From assembly GCA_903813345.2 (NCBI GenBank), contig CAIIXF020000008.1, positions 33,196,867-33,260,866 on the forward strand: a stretch of DNA of 64,000 nucleotides. The letters are read 5' to 3'. Source of the DNA: Owenia fusiformis (taxonomy: Eukaryota; Annelida; Polychaeta; Sabellida; Oweniidae). Shown piece by piece: positions 49,111 to 61,470 of this stretch. Every line of letters starts with the position of its first letter. Position 1 is the stretch's first letter. The translations under genes were made by a program, and so were the position numbers. The notes below the pieces were generated by a model that saw nothing but the letters and a program-made list of their open reading frames with translations, made no database searches and was not told the DNA's origin.

Positions 49111-50997
49111 ACAGTATACACCAGTACAGTATGTATGGTTTTTATTTCAAACATCGACCTCTAGTTTGTTATGTGTTTTCCTCAAACATTTTGTAGATGC
49201 AGTTGTTTTTTTTACACACTGAAACGTAGTCTAATACACCCCCTTTTACAAGTTTCGAAATTGCTTCGTATCTATTTATTCAAATTATATTTTAAAATAA
49301 TCTCATATAAAACATTTATTAAATACGGAGACTTGTATCTACTTACGTTATTACCTGATATGTATTCATGATATGAAAAAGCATAATTGGTATTTACTTG
49401 AAACATATCTGGACTTAGACAAGGTTTCGATTTTTACATGTAATATAATATGTATAGTACGAGGAGTGTATAAACATAAGAGATAATTTACCTCGCTTTT
49501 ATTTTAGGCAAAACATGGTAGCAACTGGATACGAAAGATACCATTGTGATGGACTTAATTCAATGGAATATGCAGTGAACAATACACAATATAAAGAATA
49601 CTTTATTATCATCAAGGTTACTTTACCTTTAAATCTAAAAATAGTCTAGAAGAAAGCCAGAAGGGGGGTTGTTTTGGAGTATATACAATGTTTTATTGCA
49701 AAATATGTTGGTGTGATGTGTTGTGATGAAGATTAGACAAATATGCAGTAATGTTACATTGAGCATTTTTTCTGCAAGGTCAGCAGAATTTGCAATATTC
49801 CATAAGTAGGGATTTTAAGAATCTAGTTTTAAGAACTTATATACTTGCTTTTACATGGTTCTAGTAATTTCATGTCATATTTACCTGATTAGCTTTGAAT
49901 TGAACCGTGAAACTGATAAAAATTAATGCCGTGATTAAGTGCTGAGTCAGCGGTAATAGTTATTTTTCTCATTTCAATTGATTTTACATATCTAATCAAT
50001 TTACAACCACATATTTGGACTTGGATGGTCAAAACTTAATGTTTCAAAGAACGGGTTACTCTTTTAACTAAGACGTCAACTTTATTCGAAATACAATATG
50101 CTGATGTCAGCAAACTACTTCATCAAATTAGTAAAGCAGTCTTAAGCTTTAAATATTGCTAATTGTAGCAATACCAGGGAGCGTAATATAAACAATTGAA
50201 ATCTTATATGCAAAATATGGATTTATTAGCTAATTATCATTAGCAATTACTCAAATGCGAGTAGGTAGTTACCAGTTTCGCCACCAGGTGGCTGATTTGG
50301 GGGAAATAACATGGCAGGGTATTACAAAATTCCTTTAAACTTGAATATTCATCAGTTTTAGTGGTTCACTTTTCACATTACCCTTATGTATGTGATAGTT
50401 ATACAAATTAAAATATGTCCAGTAAGAGAAAATATTATCTGCCCAACACAAGAAAAGATATTTCACTTTTTGTGGTTTTACAATATGAGGTCTATTGGGA
50501 ATCTCCCCGACCTAGAAGTCACATTTTCTCAGAAAAATAAATTTTCATAATCGATAAACTCTTTGCAAAACCACATTTCTAGATGTAATTTTACATGTAG
50601 ATTCCAAATATGCATCAGTTTGACTGAATTGTGAATTTTTAATGACTTAAATCAAGATTATTTCTACTCGCATCTAGGATATTGGCCCTAGAAGCTCTAA
50701 GGGGGGGGTGTACAAAAGGCCCTCACAGTTAAGGTTTTCTCTAAAACTTTCTAAAGGCATCAGGTAGAATCTTCAATTCCTGAGTAGCTTGAGCTAGAGA
50801 TACAACAAATGTATTACGAAAAAATCAGCAGAATTGTATGAAGGGTAATTCATTTATTATGATGAAATCATCAGCTCCAAGAGACAAAACCTTATTATAT
50901 AAATTGAGAATCACTAATTCACGTTCAAACCAGACAAATATACAATCTTAGATCTAGTACGTTCAGAACAAACATGGGAAAATACCCTATAAAGAAG

Positions 50998-51096
50998 ACA
51001 GGGTCAGACCTGTGGAACACTTTACCTCATAAAATTACTCATTCTAATACTCTTTCCACCTTCAAAAAATTAAGATTACACTTGCTCAACAATTAA
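50998..51096 (+). pseudogene. LINE reverse-transcriptase C-terminal remnant
   Basis: The frame reads TGSDLWNTLPHKITHSNTLS, then TFKKLRLHLLNN and stop. This is the typical carboxyl end of CR1/L2/Jockey-like ORF2 (G-x-x-LWN-x-LP...S-x-x-x-FK-x-x-L-x-x-x-LL). Upstream frames are broken. The tail AATAAATTGAATTGAATTGG near 53190 looks like the short 3' repeat of such elements. Confidence 0.65.
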
Positions 51097-51764
51097 CATC
51101 ATTACTTTAAGAAAGAATCAGATGAAGCGAGCAGCCTAACAAAAATTGTTTCAATTTTCGAATATTTCTGGCTTATGTCATTCCTTTTCATGTCTACGAG
51201 GGTTGTCCCAGAAGGATTGCACTATATGCTCTAACTTTCTTTAATATTCTTCAATTCAGCTGAGATTTTTTGTATATTACAATTGAAGTTTTATCTATTA
51301 TATCCTGAATTTTCAGCATAATTTTTAATATGGTTGCTATAGCAACATGTGGGTAGGGGTGGGTTGGGCAGGTACCAATTTCTCTTATGAAAATATCCAA
51401 AGTGTTATTTTATAAATATTTCTTTCTTTTAAATGATCAAAATGTTTTGAAAATTGTTAAATTATGACATCCAGCACTCTGATGTCATAATATTACAGTT
51501 CAATAAACACAAATTAAAATACAGTCACAGTCAAGAAATTGCAAAAATGGCAGCAATTCTCACCTGATAACAGAAGGCCTTGCGTTTGGTGGCCTAATTT
51601 CATACTTCACTTGGACTCACAGCCACACAAAACTTATGCTACCATGAAGAAAGCATGCAAAAATTCTCAAAAGTTCATGAATTAAATTAGGTAAGATTTA
51701 GCCCATCATGAGAAATCATGGCCTTCCTATTTCTCGCTGAAGGCAGAAATATGTGATGAGTATC

Positions 51765-52500
51765 AGAATGGATTTAACCATTTAGTGTGTCAATGTAGAC
51801 CTATGTAGTGTAGTAGTCCCATTCAAATCTAAAACAAGGGCGGGATGTCAAGGAGCAAAATCCTTTCATCAGAATATTAAAACATAGTATTTGCCCATTT
51901 AATTCGATTCATGATAATAGTTTTTTTTCTGAAAAGTTACTAATTCACAATGAAGCAACGATGTATCTTTTGAATCAATATTTTTTTAACGAAGTGTATT
52001 TTTAGAATTTAAATCTTAAATAAAATAGGATTAGTATCAGAATGAAACAGATTACATTACAATTTAATAAATGAGAAAGGTAGAAACGGTATACTCTTTT
52101 ATGATCAATTAGTTTTGGCTCATATGGACAAACTAGTGACAAAAATTAATGCCAACTTTACATTAAAAGATAATCTTGCAACATTAACAAGATAAAATGC
52201 CACACAGGTTATCGCAAATGAATGAATAGATAGAATTCAACCATTTACGGTGTACATATGTAGCGTATGTATTAGTCCTGTTCATATCTGTAACAAGAGC
52301 AGGGTGTCTAGAACATGTTTAGAACATTACTACAGTAATACCAATTGGCCATTTAATTCAAGTCTGAATGATAGTTTTTTTTCTGAAAAGATACGAATTC
52401 ACAATGACGAAACGGGTATCTTTTGGAATCAATATTCTATAATGAAGTGTATTTTTAAAATTTAAATCTTAAATAAAATAAGATTAGTGTCAGAATGAAC
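51765..52500 (+). repeat. Two diverged ~260-bp direct repeats
   Basis: The segment from about 51765 (ATTTAACCATTTA) to 52035 (AGTATCAGAATGA) recurs at about 52230-52495, sharing GATAGTTTTTTTTCTGAAAAG and TTTAAATCTTAAATAAAATA. The function is unknown. Confidence 0.7.
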
Positions 52501-53449
52501 TGGATTACATATTACAATTTTAAAAAAAGAAATGAAATATGGATTTTGTGAAAGACTGTTGGATGTTCAATGGGAAAATCTTCTGTTCGTTTGAAGGGTT
52601 TGATAGTCGTTGTCATCGTACAGAATTGGACATAAATTCAAATCCTCACGCACTATATCAACAACTTGTGAATAACAGATCTATGTAAATATGACTCTAC
52701 AATTGAATTGTTACTATCCATGATGAAAATGTAACCTAAACAAACTAAGGCAATGAAATAGCCTAGTAACGTTTCTGAAATATTACCGCTTTTATAACCA
52801 CTCTTGGATATTATACACATGTATCCTAATACATTACTTGATTTCAGTTGGGTTCATTCATTCTTATATTTTATATTCTGTTTATATTTACTGACCTTGC
52901 TTTTTTCGATTGATTAGTTCTTTAACATTGAGTATCAGACTTAGAATATGACTGTTTGTCTTATAATTAACATGATCGATTCCCATTTGAGATATCAGTT
53001 GATTCTTCCATTCACCTTTAAAAATTAAAGTAGTGTCATTTGATACGAACATTTTTATCACTGTTCGACTTAATTCTTAGATTAGATTTTTGTACCACTT
53101 ATTTTGTTCTCGTATGTGTGGGTATAAACGTCTGAAAATGACGTCACCTACTATGTTTTATTATGTAAATCATATTTGTTATTACCAATAAATTGAATTG
53201 AATTGGATTTTTTCAGAGAGAGAATGTTCACAGGTAGATATGTATATTGCAAGTCATGAATTAAACAAAAATAACTGATAAGGGATATTTCACTCCATTT
53301 AAATACATGAATACTACCAAATGTGCCACGCCCCCTTTCAGAAATATTACATAATTTTAAAAAGACAATAGAAAAAAACGCTCAACCTACCACAACTGCA
53401 TATTTGTGGCTTTTTGACCAGGACATGTCTAACTATCAAAAATGCAATA

Positions 53450-54385
53450 AAACATCGTATTACATACCCAGCGAAGCATTTGTATTGAAGTCAATGGAGC
53501 TGAATGAAGGTCGGCTATATATTCCTGTATAGCCGCCAAACCTTTTACCATGACAATCTTATGACGTCATCGGGACGTCATGTTTCATTTCTTCCTAATT
53601 TCACTCGCACACAGACACGTGGTGTCATTGGTATAACGTAGCCATGATATAAAAGTATGTACTACAACAGTTATGTCCGTATCATTGAATATATGCCTTC
53701 GGTCTGTCGTAATATTACCCTCGCAAGCTCGGGCTATATTGGTGACAGACCTCAGGTATATATTCAATGATAGGGACATAACTGCTAAGTATATACTCCA
53801 AAACAAGGTTCAGTAATAAAACCTTTGTTTTCATCTAGACTAAAAGGTCAAGTGTTTGTCAAAGATGCTTTTCAGAAAATAAGGACTTGAAAATCGATTC
53901 AGAAATCAGCGATAATGGCACTATGAATGAGTCCCCTGATATATGCTTGTAAAATAATGAATACTTGAATATTATCTTCAAAAAGATTATTTGAAAAATC
54001 GTTGAATTGCTTATCTATGTTTGTAATTCAGCTTATTCCTGTTCTTTTAACATGATTTTTATGTATCAAGAAACTTAGGTCTAGTAATTTAACTTAACCC
54101 TGAAGTAATACCTGGAAATAAACCACTCTAGTATTCCCAGGTATAACATACCTAGCGAAGCATTTATATTGAATAGAAGTCAATGGAGCCGAAGGTCGGC
54201 TATATATTCCTGTATAGCCGTCAAACTTCATAACCATGACAATTCTATGACGTCATAACTTATGAACAAAGTGATTTCGACTGGAATTGTGTAAAACGTG
54301 GATCTTTTTTCATGCATCTCTACATATTATTATACTTATGTCCGTATCATTGAATATATGATGGGGACGACATAACTGCTTGAAA
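53450..54385. repeat. Repeat with GTCGGCTATATATTCCTGTA and ATTCAATGATA palindromes
   Basis: AGCGAAGCATTT...GGTCGGCTATATATTCCTGT...ATGACGTCAT occurs at about 53470-53575 and again at about 54155-54250. Around 53680-53775 GTCCGTATCATTGAATATAT is inverted as a foldback, and part of it recurs near 54340. TGACGTCA-type words lie in both copies. Confidence 0.6.
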
Positions 54386-55468
54386 CAACAAACGCATGCA
54401 CTAAGAAACAATTTTTCGTTTCTTTTCTTTTCTGACAATACTCAAATTCTTATCAAAACACCCTCCCTGCTACCATCGCAATGCAGGTCACATGTAAGGA
54501 GATGGTAATGATAAAAGTTGACGGACTCGAATATTTTTATCGCATGATGTAGAGGTACATTCCAAAATATCAAAAAATCATAAAGACCAGAGCTCTAGAT
54601 TCTACATTCGAAATGTCATTTTGCCACAATGACAAATGTATTTAAATTATTTATCAAATGCAGGTGTTGTTCTACAGCGAAATGACTGATCGTAAATTTT
54701 TAATTGTCCTGCGTTGTGACATACGATATGCTTATTGAATTTGAACATTGATACACCGTTCTGTCCATACTGCCAAACAATGGAGTATGAAGAGTGTTTT
54801 AAATGTGAATGTGATCATTTTTTGCCAAGTTAACACTGCTTCGTCGACTGTGTTATCTTGAATTATATCCGGTCAGTATCAGCGAACCTATAAATGAATA
54901 ACGTTTTAAAACAGCGACATGACTCCCATGGCCTTTAAAATATTAGGATACAACCTAGGAAAACGTTGATGCGACCACAGATATCCGAATTTAAAGGTGA
55001 CAATCACGCCAAAAATGATATTTTTCTTACATGGAACATGATCTCAATTGTTTAGTGATAAGGTACTTGCGTTGCCTGCTTCTTCTTTGATGTCTTATGG
55101 TGATCGATGATCCCACTAGTCGGGTTATTTATGAGCGTAAAAAATTATAAAATTCATATTTCAGTACAAAATCTCACCTTTCTCCTTAAAACGAACCTTG
55201 TATTGTTGATTTGCATGTGTCGTAAGAATCTTCGTTATACCATTGAAAGCATAACAACGAATTTTCAAGAAATTGATACCGTCACGGAACATAATGAGTC
55301 GACCTCTCTCAAACGCACACGATTGAATATTTCGATGGAACTATTTATATGAAGTCCGTTGACCCAACCTCTTGAGAATCTTCCCATTTAAAAATATATG
55401 AAATATGGTGGCTGGAATAATTAAAAATAGATTCATATTTTAATTAATTGAAGTAAATGTGTACTTAC

Positions 55469-55715
55469 CAAGGGAATGACGAAGGTGTGAGCAGTTAGGC
55501 AAATGTTCAAGTTTTTCCCCATAAGAATCATCCAAAACATAGTTTAATCCTCTTTGTCCTATCTTCGTGAATTGATAAATTAGGAAGACAACGTTAAATA
55601 AACTACACATTAAAATTAATTTAAGTGTACTCGGAATTGAAAGCCGTAACATCATCAAAATTGAATCCAAAGCACTCAATCCGCAGAGCGAAGCTCCCAT
55701 TGAAATCAATAACAA
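55469..55715 (-). CDS. Isolated first exon of a fourth GT7 gene
   Basis: A frame of 82 codons plus one base ends at a strong donor (CCTTG|GTAAGT). It has one membrane anchor (about residues 30-50, LILMCSLFNVVFLIY) and the ending NCSHLRHSLG, which matches NCSVIYKDLG of gene A and NCTKIRQHFG of gene C at the same splice point and phase. It is therefore a GT7 first exon with the Cys used in the family disulfide. No second exon follows on this strand before gene C. Either it belongs to gene B, 18 kb away with gene C inside the intron, or it is an orphan left after rearrangement. The start could be an internal Met. Confidence 0.65.
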
Positions 55716-55814
55716 ATAGGCTTATATTCCATATTTATTATCACTCAGATTTGATGATTATCTCTGAAATGATAACAATAGCATTGTTTTATTCATTGAG
55801 TTCATTTTCGTGCC

Positions 55815-55897
55815 TTTTGGTTTCACGCCTTACCATCGACAAGGTACAGTCACGTGACAGTGACAAAATATACCGTAGTACACTTTTGATGTACTAT
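55815..55897 (+). repeat. 85-bp inverted repeat, left member
   Basis: CACGCCTTACCATCGACAAG and the following bases to ATGTACTATGTCA are found in reverse complement at about 60610-60700, with few changes. Between the two lie the reverse-transcriptase remnant and two MITEs. The repeat includes GTCACGTGACAGTGACAAAA, with a CACGTG E-box. Confidence 0.7.
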
Positions 55898-57894
55898 GTC
55901 ACTAATTATCAACAAAAAGAACAATTGAATTTACTTGAACTGAGTAATAAAGCTAATTCGCAGGACTTTTGGAAATACATTGGTAACCTTGGGATTGCAC
56001 AGGAGCGAAAACAGGAACTGCCTTGGGAAGTTACAGACCCAGAGGGTAATAACTCCATCAGAGGACATCAAAATGTACTTAATGCTTGGGCCAAAACATA
56101 TGAACAACTTTACTCAACAGTAAACAACAATGAGGAATTTGATGAAGACCACTATAGCAACATAAAAAGAGCAGTCACTCAGATCGACCAGCAAGATAGT
56201 GATAAGAACAATCCCATGAACAATGAAATCACCATCGAAGAAGTTGCAACTGCTGTTGGGAGAGCCAAGCTAAGAAAAGCTGCTGGAGTGGACAATATAC
56301 CTGCCGAGGTGTTAAAGAACCCAACCTGTATCGCTATGTTACACAATATTATTTCTGAGTGTTTTAACACAGGAATTGTGCCTAAACAGTGGATGCAATG
56401 TGTTTTAAGTCCAATATACAAAGATGGGATCAAAACTAACCCTTTAAATTATCGAGCTATTTCCTTGATATCTGTACCCTGTAAAATTTATTGTGATATA
56501 CTGAACATGAGGTTGACAACGTTTCTTGAGGAAAATAAGTTGTTATCTGATGAACAAAATGATTTCAGGAAAAAACGTAGTTGTTTGGATCAGGTGCATA
56601 GTTTGTATTCCATTATAAACAATAGAAAACTGTCTAAACTAAACACATTTGTGTGCTATATTGATTATATTAAAGCCTTCGGAAGTCTTAACAGGGGTTT
56701 AAAATGAACAAAATTGGCATTAAAGGTAAAATGTTTAAGGCTGTGAAGTCGCTATATCAGGATGTTACATGTAGTGTGAGGATAAATGGAATTTTAACCC
56801 CTTGGTTCAGTGCTAAGTCTGGTACGAAGGAAGGATGTCTATTATCGCCCACGGTTTTTTCGATCTATGTAGACTCCATAGCTGAAGAAATAAAAAGTTT
56901 AAATTGTGGGGTCACAATTAACGACGAAAAAGTGTGTATACTCATGTATGCTGACGACATTGCTTTGATAGCTGAGACCCCTCAAGATCTTCAGCGCATG
57001 CTTAATGTTGTAAACCAGTGGTTTAGGAAATGGAGACTCAGCATAGGTCAGAAAAAAACTAAAATCGTTCACTACAGGCCAACCTCTAAACCAAGATCTA
57101 CATATCAATTTAAGTGTGGAATAAAATCAATAGAATATACTGAAAAATATAAATACTTGGGAGTATGGCTCGAAGAGCATGTCAACCCTCAAATAACAGC
57201 AAAGGAAATTGCTAAGTCTGCAAGTCGTGCTTTATGTGTAATAATGTCAAAATTCCAACAAACTGGAGGCATGGATATAACTGTTTACAGCAAATTATGT
57301 GACACTTTAGTGCAACCTGTGATCAACTATGGTTGTTTATTGATAGGTAATAATGAGCACAAGTGTATAAATGCAGTCCAGAATAAGGCATCAAAATTCT
57401 TTCTTGGTGTCGATGTCAAAACAAACAACGAAGCAGCTCGAGCTGACCTTGGATGGGACTTACCACTTCACAAACAACAGATAGAGAGTGCACGTCTTTT
57501 TATACGCCTGCAAAGTTTGGACAAAGATAGGTTAAACTCAAAAATACATCATTGGTCCTTAAGACGTAAAAATAGTTGGGACTACAGAGTCTGTAAGTTC
57601 TTAGAGGCACCAGGCCAAGGGAATATAACTCAAATGGAAAATTTAAATGCTAAAGCTATTTTAGAAGAGGTCAAGCTTCATCAACAATCTCAAGATCCCT
57701 TTCTAAAAAACATTTGGAATGACAATTTATTACCCTTTATTACTCATTTTCCAGCACTTGACTGCAAAATTTATTGTATCAATACAGTTTATTTATGTTT
57801 GCATGCATATTCATTTATTGTGATAATGGCCATTAATAGAAAATATTTGTCAAAGCATTTAAAGATGGCAGCACTTGAATACTACTCTATCTAA
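55872..57894 (+). pseudogene. Non-LTR reverse transcriptase, truncated and frameshifted
   Basis: Two frames in succession (to 56707, then 56704-57894) make one RT. The first has a leader (FWKYIGNLGIAQ), AAGVDNIPAEVL, YRAISLISVPCKI and CYIDYIKAFGS. The second has SGTKEGCLLSPTVFSIY, the catalytic MYADD, LSIGQKKTKIV and YKYLGVWL. The break at about 56690-56706 removes a few codons of the NR-x-LLW...MNKIG segment. The usual AFD is AFG. No endonuclease domain precedes it, so the copy is 5'-truncated and dead. The 3' limit is unclear (about 58100). Confidence 0.88.
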
Positions 57895-58677
57895 GAGTGC
57901 TCTATTAAGTCAACTTACTCTAGTCAATACTCAATTACAATTAGATATACATTTAATGGTGTCTCCTAAGCCGATGCAGGCTGGTGGTTTTTTTAAAAAA
58001 AAGTATTTATTATATGATATTGAATGTAGTTTTCAAACCTGTGACACAGAAATAAAATATTTCAAACTTAAAACTAAACTATTAACTGATTTTAAGCAAA
58101 GACTATGATGTAGGTTTGATGCAGGTTTTCAAAATTAATTTAAGGAATACATAAAGCATTTCATGTTTGATTTCGCGTGTATTCGATTTCAAAGACATTT
58201 ATTTTTCTAATTACGTTAAAAGATCTTCGAGCAGTGCTCGATTTTTTTCGTTGTAAGTCTACCCATACAATTGTTCGGTTGGAAAAATGTTTTTTTTACA
58301 CATTTCCTTTGACAATTTTCTCCACTGACGTCTCAGAGTGTCGAATATTTTTATGAGAATGTGTTTCTTTAAACTACACAGTTTAAGACGAGTGAAGATT
58401 TAATAAATATTCATGCATTTGGTATAATTTAAAAAATCAGAAATGTACGTTGTCAACTCACAGTGTTTGTTGTCCCTGTAATTGAAATTCAACGAACATG
58501 CTCCTGTATCCCTAGTACAGATAAACAGGTATAAGTGATTTTTTCGTTGAATGCTATTTTATTTAATGAAAGTGTTAATATGGTGATTAATATGTGACCA
58601 TGGCGTGTTATTTTCCGACGCCTTTGACCACTCGGCGTCGGTACGTTACGTTATGTTTAGTTGCATGGAGAGATCTA

Positions 58678-59323
58678 CAGGGTGTCCCGAAAGTATGGGG
58701 CCCCCCCTAGGCAGCCATATACCAGTGTCGTCATAGTATGTGTCATATATCATTTTAAAGCTTATCCAAAGTTACATTGATTCACCAAGTATCATGGTTC
58801 AACTCTCAAATGTGAAAAAATTACAGGCATTTCAAAATTTAGTGTTTGGTCAAAATTAAGCTCAATTTTACACCAAATCACTAGTCAATGTGTCCTCCTG
58901 GGCCATCTTAACAGCAGCAATTCTTTTCGGGTCGGATGGATAATGAGTTGGAAAAAGAGAACAATGAGGGTAGAAACTCAAAGGAAACTCTTCTAAAGTG
59001 CCTTAGCAGGTTTTAAGAGGGTTATAAAATTCCACACCCCTATTTGAAGGGCTTTTAAGGTCATATTTGAAAATAATTGTGGCTGTTAACATGTCCAAGG
59101 GGGACTCATTGACTCGTAATGTGGTGTAAAATTGAACTTTATTTTGATAAAACACTAACTTTTAAAATGACTGTAACTTTTTCCCATTTGGGAGTTAAAC
59201 CATGATACTTGGCGAATCAATGTAACTTTGGATAAGCTTTAAAATGATATATGACACATACTATGAGGACACTGGAATATGTCTGCCTAGGGGGGGGGGG
59301 GCCCATACTTTCGGGACACCCTG
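58678..59323. mobile_element. Tc1/mariner-type MITE, CAGGGTGTCCCGAAAG ends
   Basis: CAGGGTGTCCCGAAAGTATG at the left is inverted at the right, and TA flanks both. Subterminal G and C runs and internal ATATATCATTTTAAAGC and TCCAAAGTTACATTGATT words occur as inverted pairs, so the element is a partial foldback of about 646 bp. There is no transposase. Confidence 0.85.
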
Positions 59324-59363
59324 TATACTAGCTAATCCAAGATGACTTTCAAAATTTATGCTA

Positions 59364-59971
59364 CAGGGTGTCCCGAAAGTATGGGCCCCCTAGGCAGACA
59401 TATACCAATGTCTCCATAGTATGTGTCATATATCATTTTAAAGCTCATCCAAAGTTACATTAATTTGCCGAGTATCATGGTTCAACTCACAAATGGAAAA
59501 AAAGTTACAGGAATTTCAAAAGTAAGTGTTTGGCCAAAATTAAAGTTAGTTTTACACCAAAACAATAGTCGGTGTGTCTCCTTAGCCGCCATGTTAGCAG
59601 CAGCAATACTTTCCATACAAGATCTTAAACAGGCTTCAAATAGGGATATGGCGTATCCTCATAAAACCCTTTTAAGGATAAGAAGAGTTTCCTTGGAGTA
59701 TCTACCCTAAACGTCATCTTTTTAGAACTCAATATCCATCCTATCTTCAAGAATAGCATCCATATCTCTCACATTCAGGTCAGGGCTGTTTCCAGGATAC
59801 TTTTGGCAAAATGCTAATTTTTAAAATGCCTGTTACTTTTTACCATTTGAACCATCATATTTGGCAAATCAATGTAACTTTGGATAAGCTTAATTGATAT
59901 ATGACACATACAACAATGGAGAAATTGGAATATGTCTGCCTAGAGGGGGGGTCATACTTTGGGACACTCTG
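59364..59971. mobile_element. Second CAGGGTGTCCCGAAAG MITE
   Basis: It belongs to the same family as 58678-59323 and is separated from it by only 40 bases, with its own TA flanks. The right end has decayed (TTTGGGACACTCTG). It has the same orientation and interior words. Between 59972 and 60570 no gene is recognised. Confidence 0.8.
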
Positions 59972-60609
59972 TATATCTGGAAAGTGCAGAAGTTCAAAAG
60001 CCAGGTTATGGAACACAAAAAAAGAATTAGTAACATTGAAATTTATTCATATCAATGACAACTTTATGGATTAACGGACAAAATATTAGAGTAAATATAT
60101 CTGATATGCCTATCATTATTATTACTTTATTATCAAATATGTTCCTTCTATTACACGTACATTATAGCATTTCATTCACTGTAAAATTAACTGTGAATTG
60201 AGATCCGTAAGGCCAATGTGACAACATACATTCGAGTCGACAACATACATTATCTATTTTTCGTAGTAGCATCCAAAGTAAAAAGCGGTTTAGCATTAAC
60301 TCTGGATGTATATTTGTATACTTATCTTAAGTTATGTTAGTCGTAGTTTGGCTGTTATTTGCATAGCAAAACAAAAATTAGAGAGAATTTTGCGAAATTC
60401 AGTCAGGATTTAGAGATCCCTGACGTACTGGGTAGATCTATAACAATATATTGAAGTTGCTGAGGATAATTTGAAGTAGATATGCACATTTGCAACTTAA
60501 TTACAAATCGAATACAACAACTACCTGATGATGAACGGACACAATATTGATCAAATCAATGCTAGTTCTTGCCTCGCTTCCTCATTCAAAAAAAATCGCG
60601 ATCTAAAAT

Positions 60610-60700
60610 GGCGGAAATGACATTGTACATCAAAAGTGTACTGCGGTATATTTTGTCACTGTCACGTGATTGTACCTTGTCGATGGTCAGGCGTGGTATT
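60610..60700 (-). repeat. 85-bp inverted repeat, right member
   Basis: This is the reverse complement of 55815-55897. It continues outward into AAATGGCGGAAATGACATTG, which the left member lacks because the RT sequence begins there. An 88-codon frame across it is not convincing. Confidence 0.65.
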
Positions 60701-61160
60701 GTGTGTGATGTTTCGTTGGTATTTAGATGTGATCAGCTTTATCTTTTTTTATTTCAAGTGGTTTTATGTTTTATTTATATCCAATTATGTCCACAATATT
60801 TGTATATTATAGTTATCAATAATTGGATATTATGATTGTTTTCTATATAATTACAAACATACATAAAATGATCAGATGAACAAATGCATGCAACATAATA
60901 CACCTAGCAAGATTGGTGTAAGAATGAGGTAAATCCCCAAATTAGGTGCCATGAAATGGTATATGTAATTCCCACAGATAAGAATTGTGCACATCTTCAA
61001 ACGCATTCGTTTCATTCATGTTTTCTTTTATTTGAATGGCCCTTGTTCAATAAAAAGGAAAATAATATACCATTTAATTGTCATGTTAATTTTATTTTCG
61101 CATTTTTAATGAGCTGTCATAGAAAATAGCTCTTTGTAAATAAGTTCAAAGCATCCCTGT

Positions 61161-61470
61161 GCACCCACGAATGGCGTCACGCTTGAATTCATGCTGATTT
61201 TATCACTTTTTCAAAACAAATGGGCCGAAAAGTTAGAGGTATGCGGACCCTATTCTAAACGGAATCAAACAGATCTACCTTTAAAGTTACAAAACCTGAG
61301 ATTATTAAGATATCATATGCTTTGAAGTAGTTCTACCAGATTGTCAAAGTAAGCCATTTTCACCATTTTCACGTCATTTTACATGAATTTCAATGGCGTC
61401 ATGCATGAATTCCTGCTGATTTTATCTTTTTTTTTCAAAACAAATGGGCCGAAAAGTTTGCAAATGTACA
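61161..61470 (+). repeat. Two ~85-bp direct repeats
   Basis: GAATGGCGTCACGCTTGAAT...TCAAAACAAATGGGCCGAAAAGTT at 61168 recurs as CAATGGCGTCATGCATGAAT...at 61392. There are no other features around it. Confidence 0.6.

Larger units (their letters stand above)
49642..53840. mobile_element. 4.2-kb insertion splitting the duplicated exon
   Basis: Left junction CTAAAAA|TAGTCTAGAAGAAAG and right junction TTTTCATCTAGA|CTAAAAGG show inverted ends AGTCTAGA(A)GAAA and a likely CTAAAA target duplication. The interior contains an old LINE tail, a direct repeat and a promoterless palindrome. No transposase was recognised, so the mobilising family is unknown. Confidence 0.6.
49508..53952 (+). pseudogene. 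Duplicated last exon of gene C, split by insertion
   Basis: 49508-49641 repeats the first half of exon 6 (48709 onwards) almost exactly, including its TTTTAG acceptor. The second half resumes at 53841 (TAAAAGGTCAAGTGTTTGTC) and runs to the same TGCTTGTAA stop at 53952. Between them is a 4.2-kb insertion. Used as an alternative last exon, the first half would read through only a few foreign codons to a stop (I-V-stop), losing the C-terminal Cys-rich tail. Confidence 0.8.

Noticed and set aside
55625-55870. N-terminal extension of the RT frame back to 55625
   Set aside because: It runs antisense across the GT7 first exon and has no RT similarity; the RT sequence begins after about 55870.
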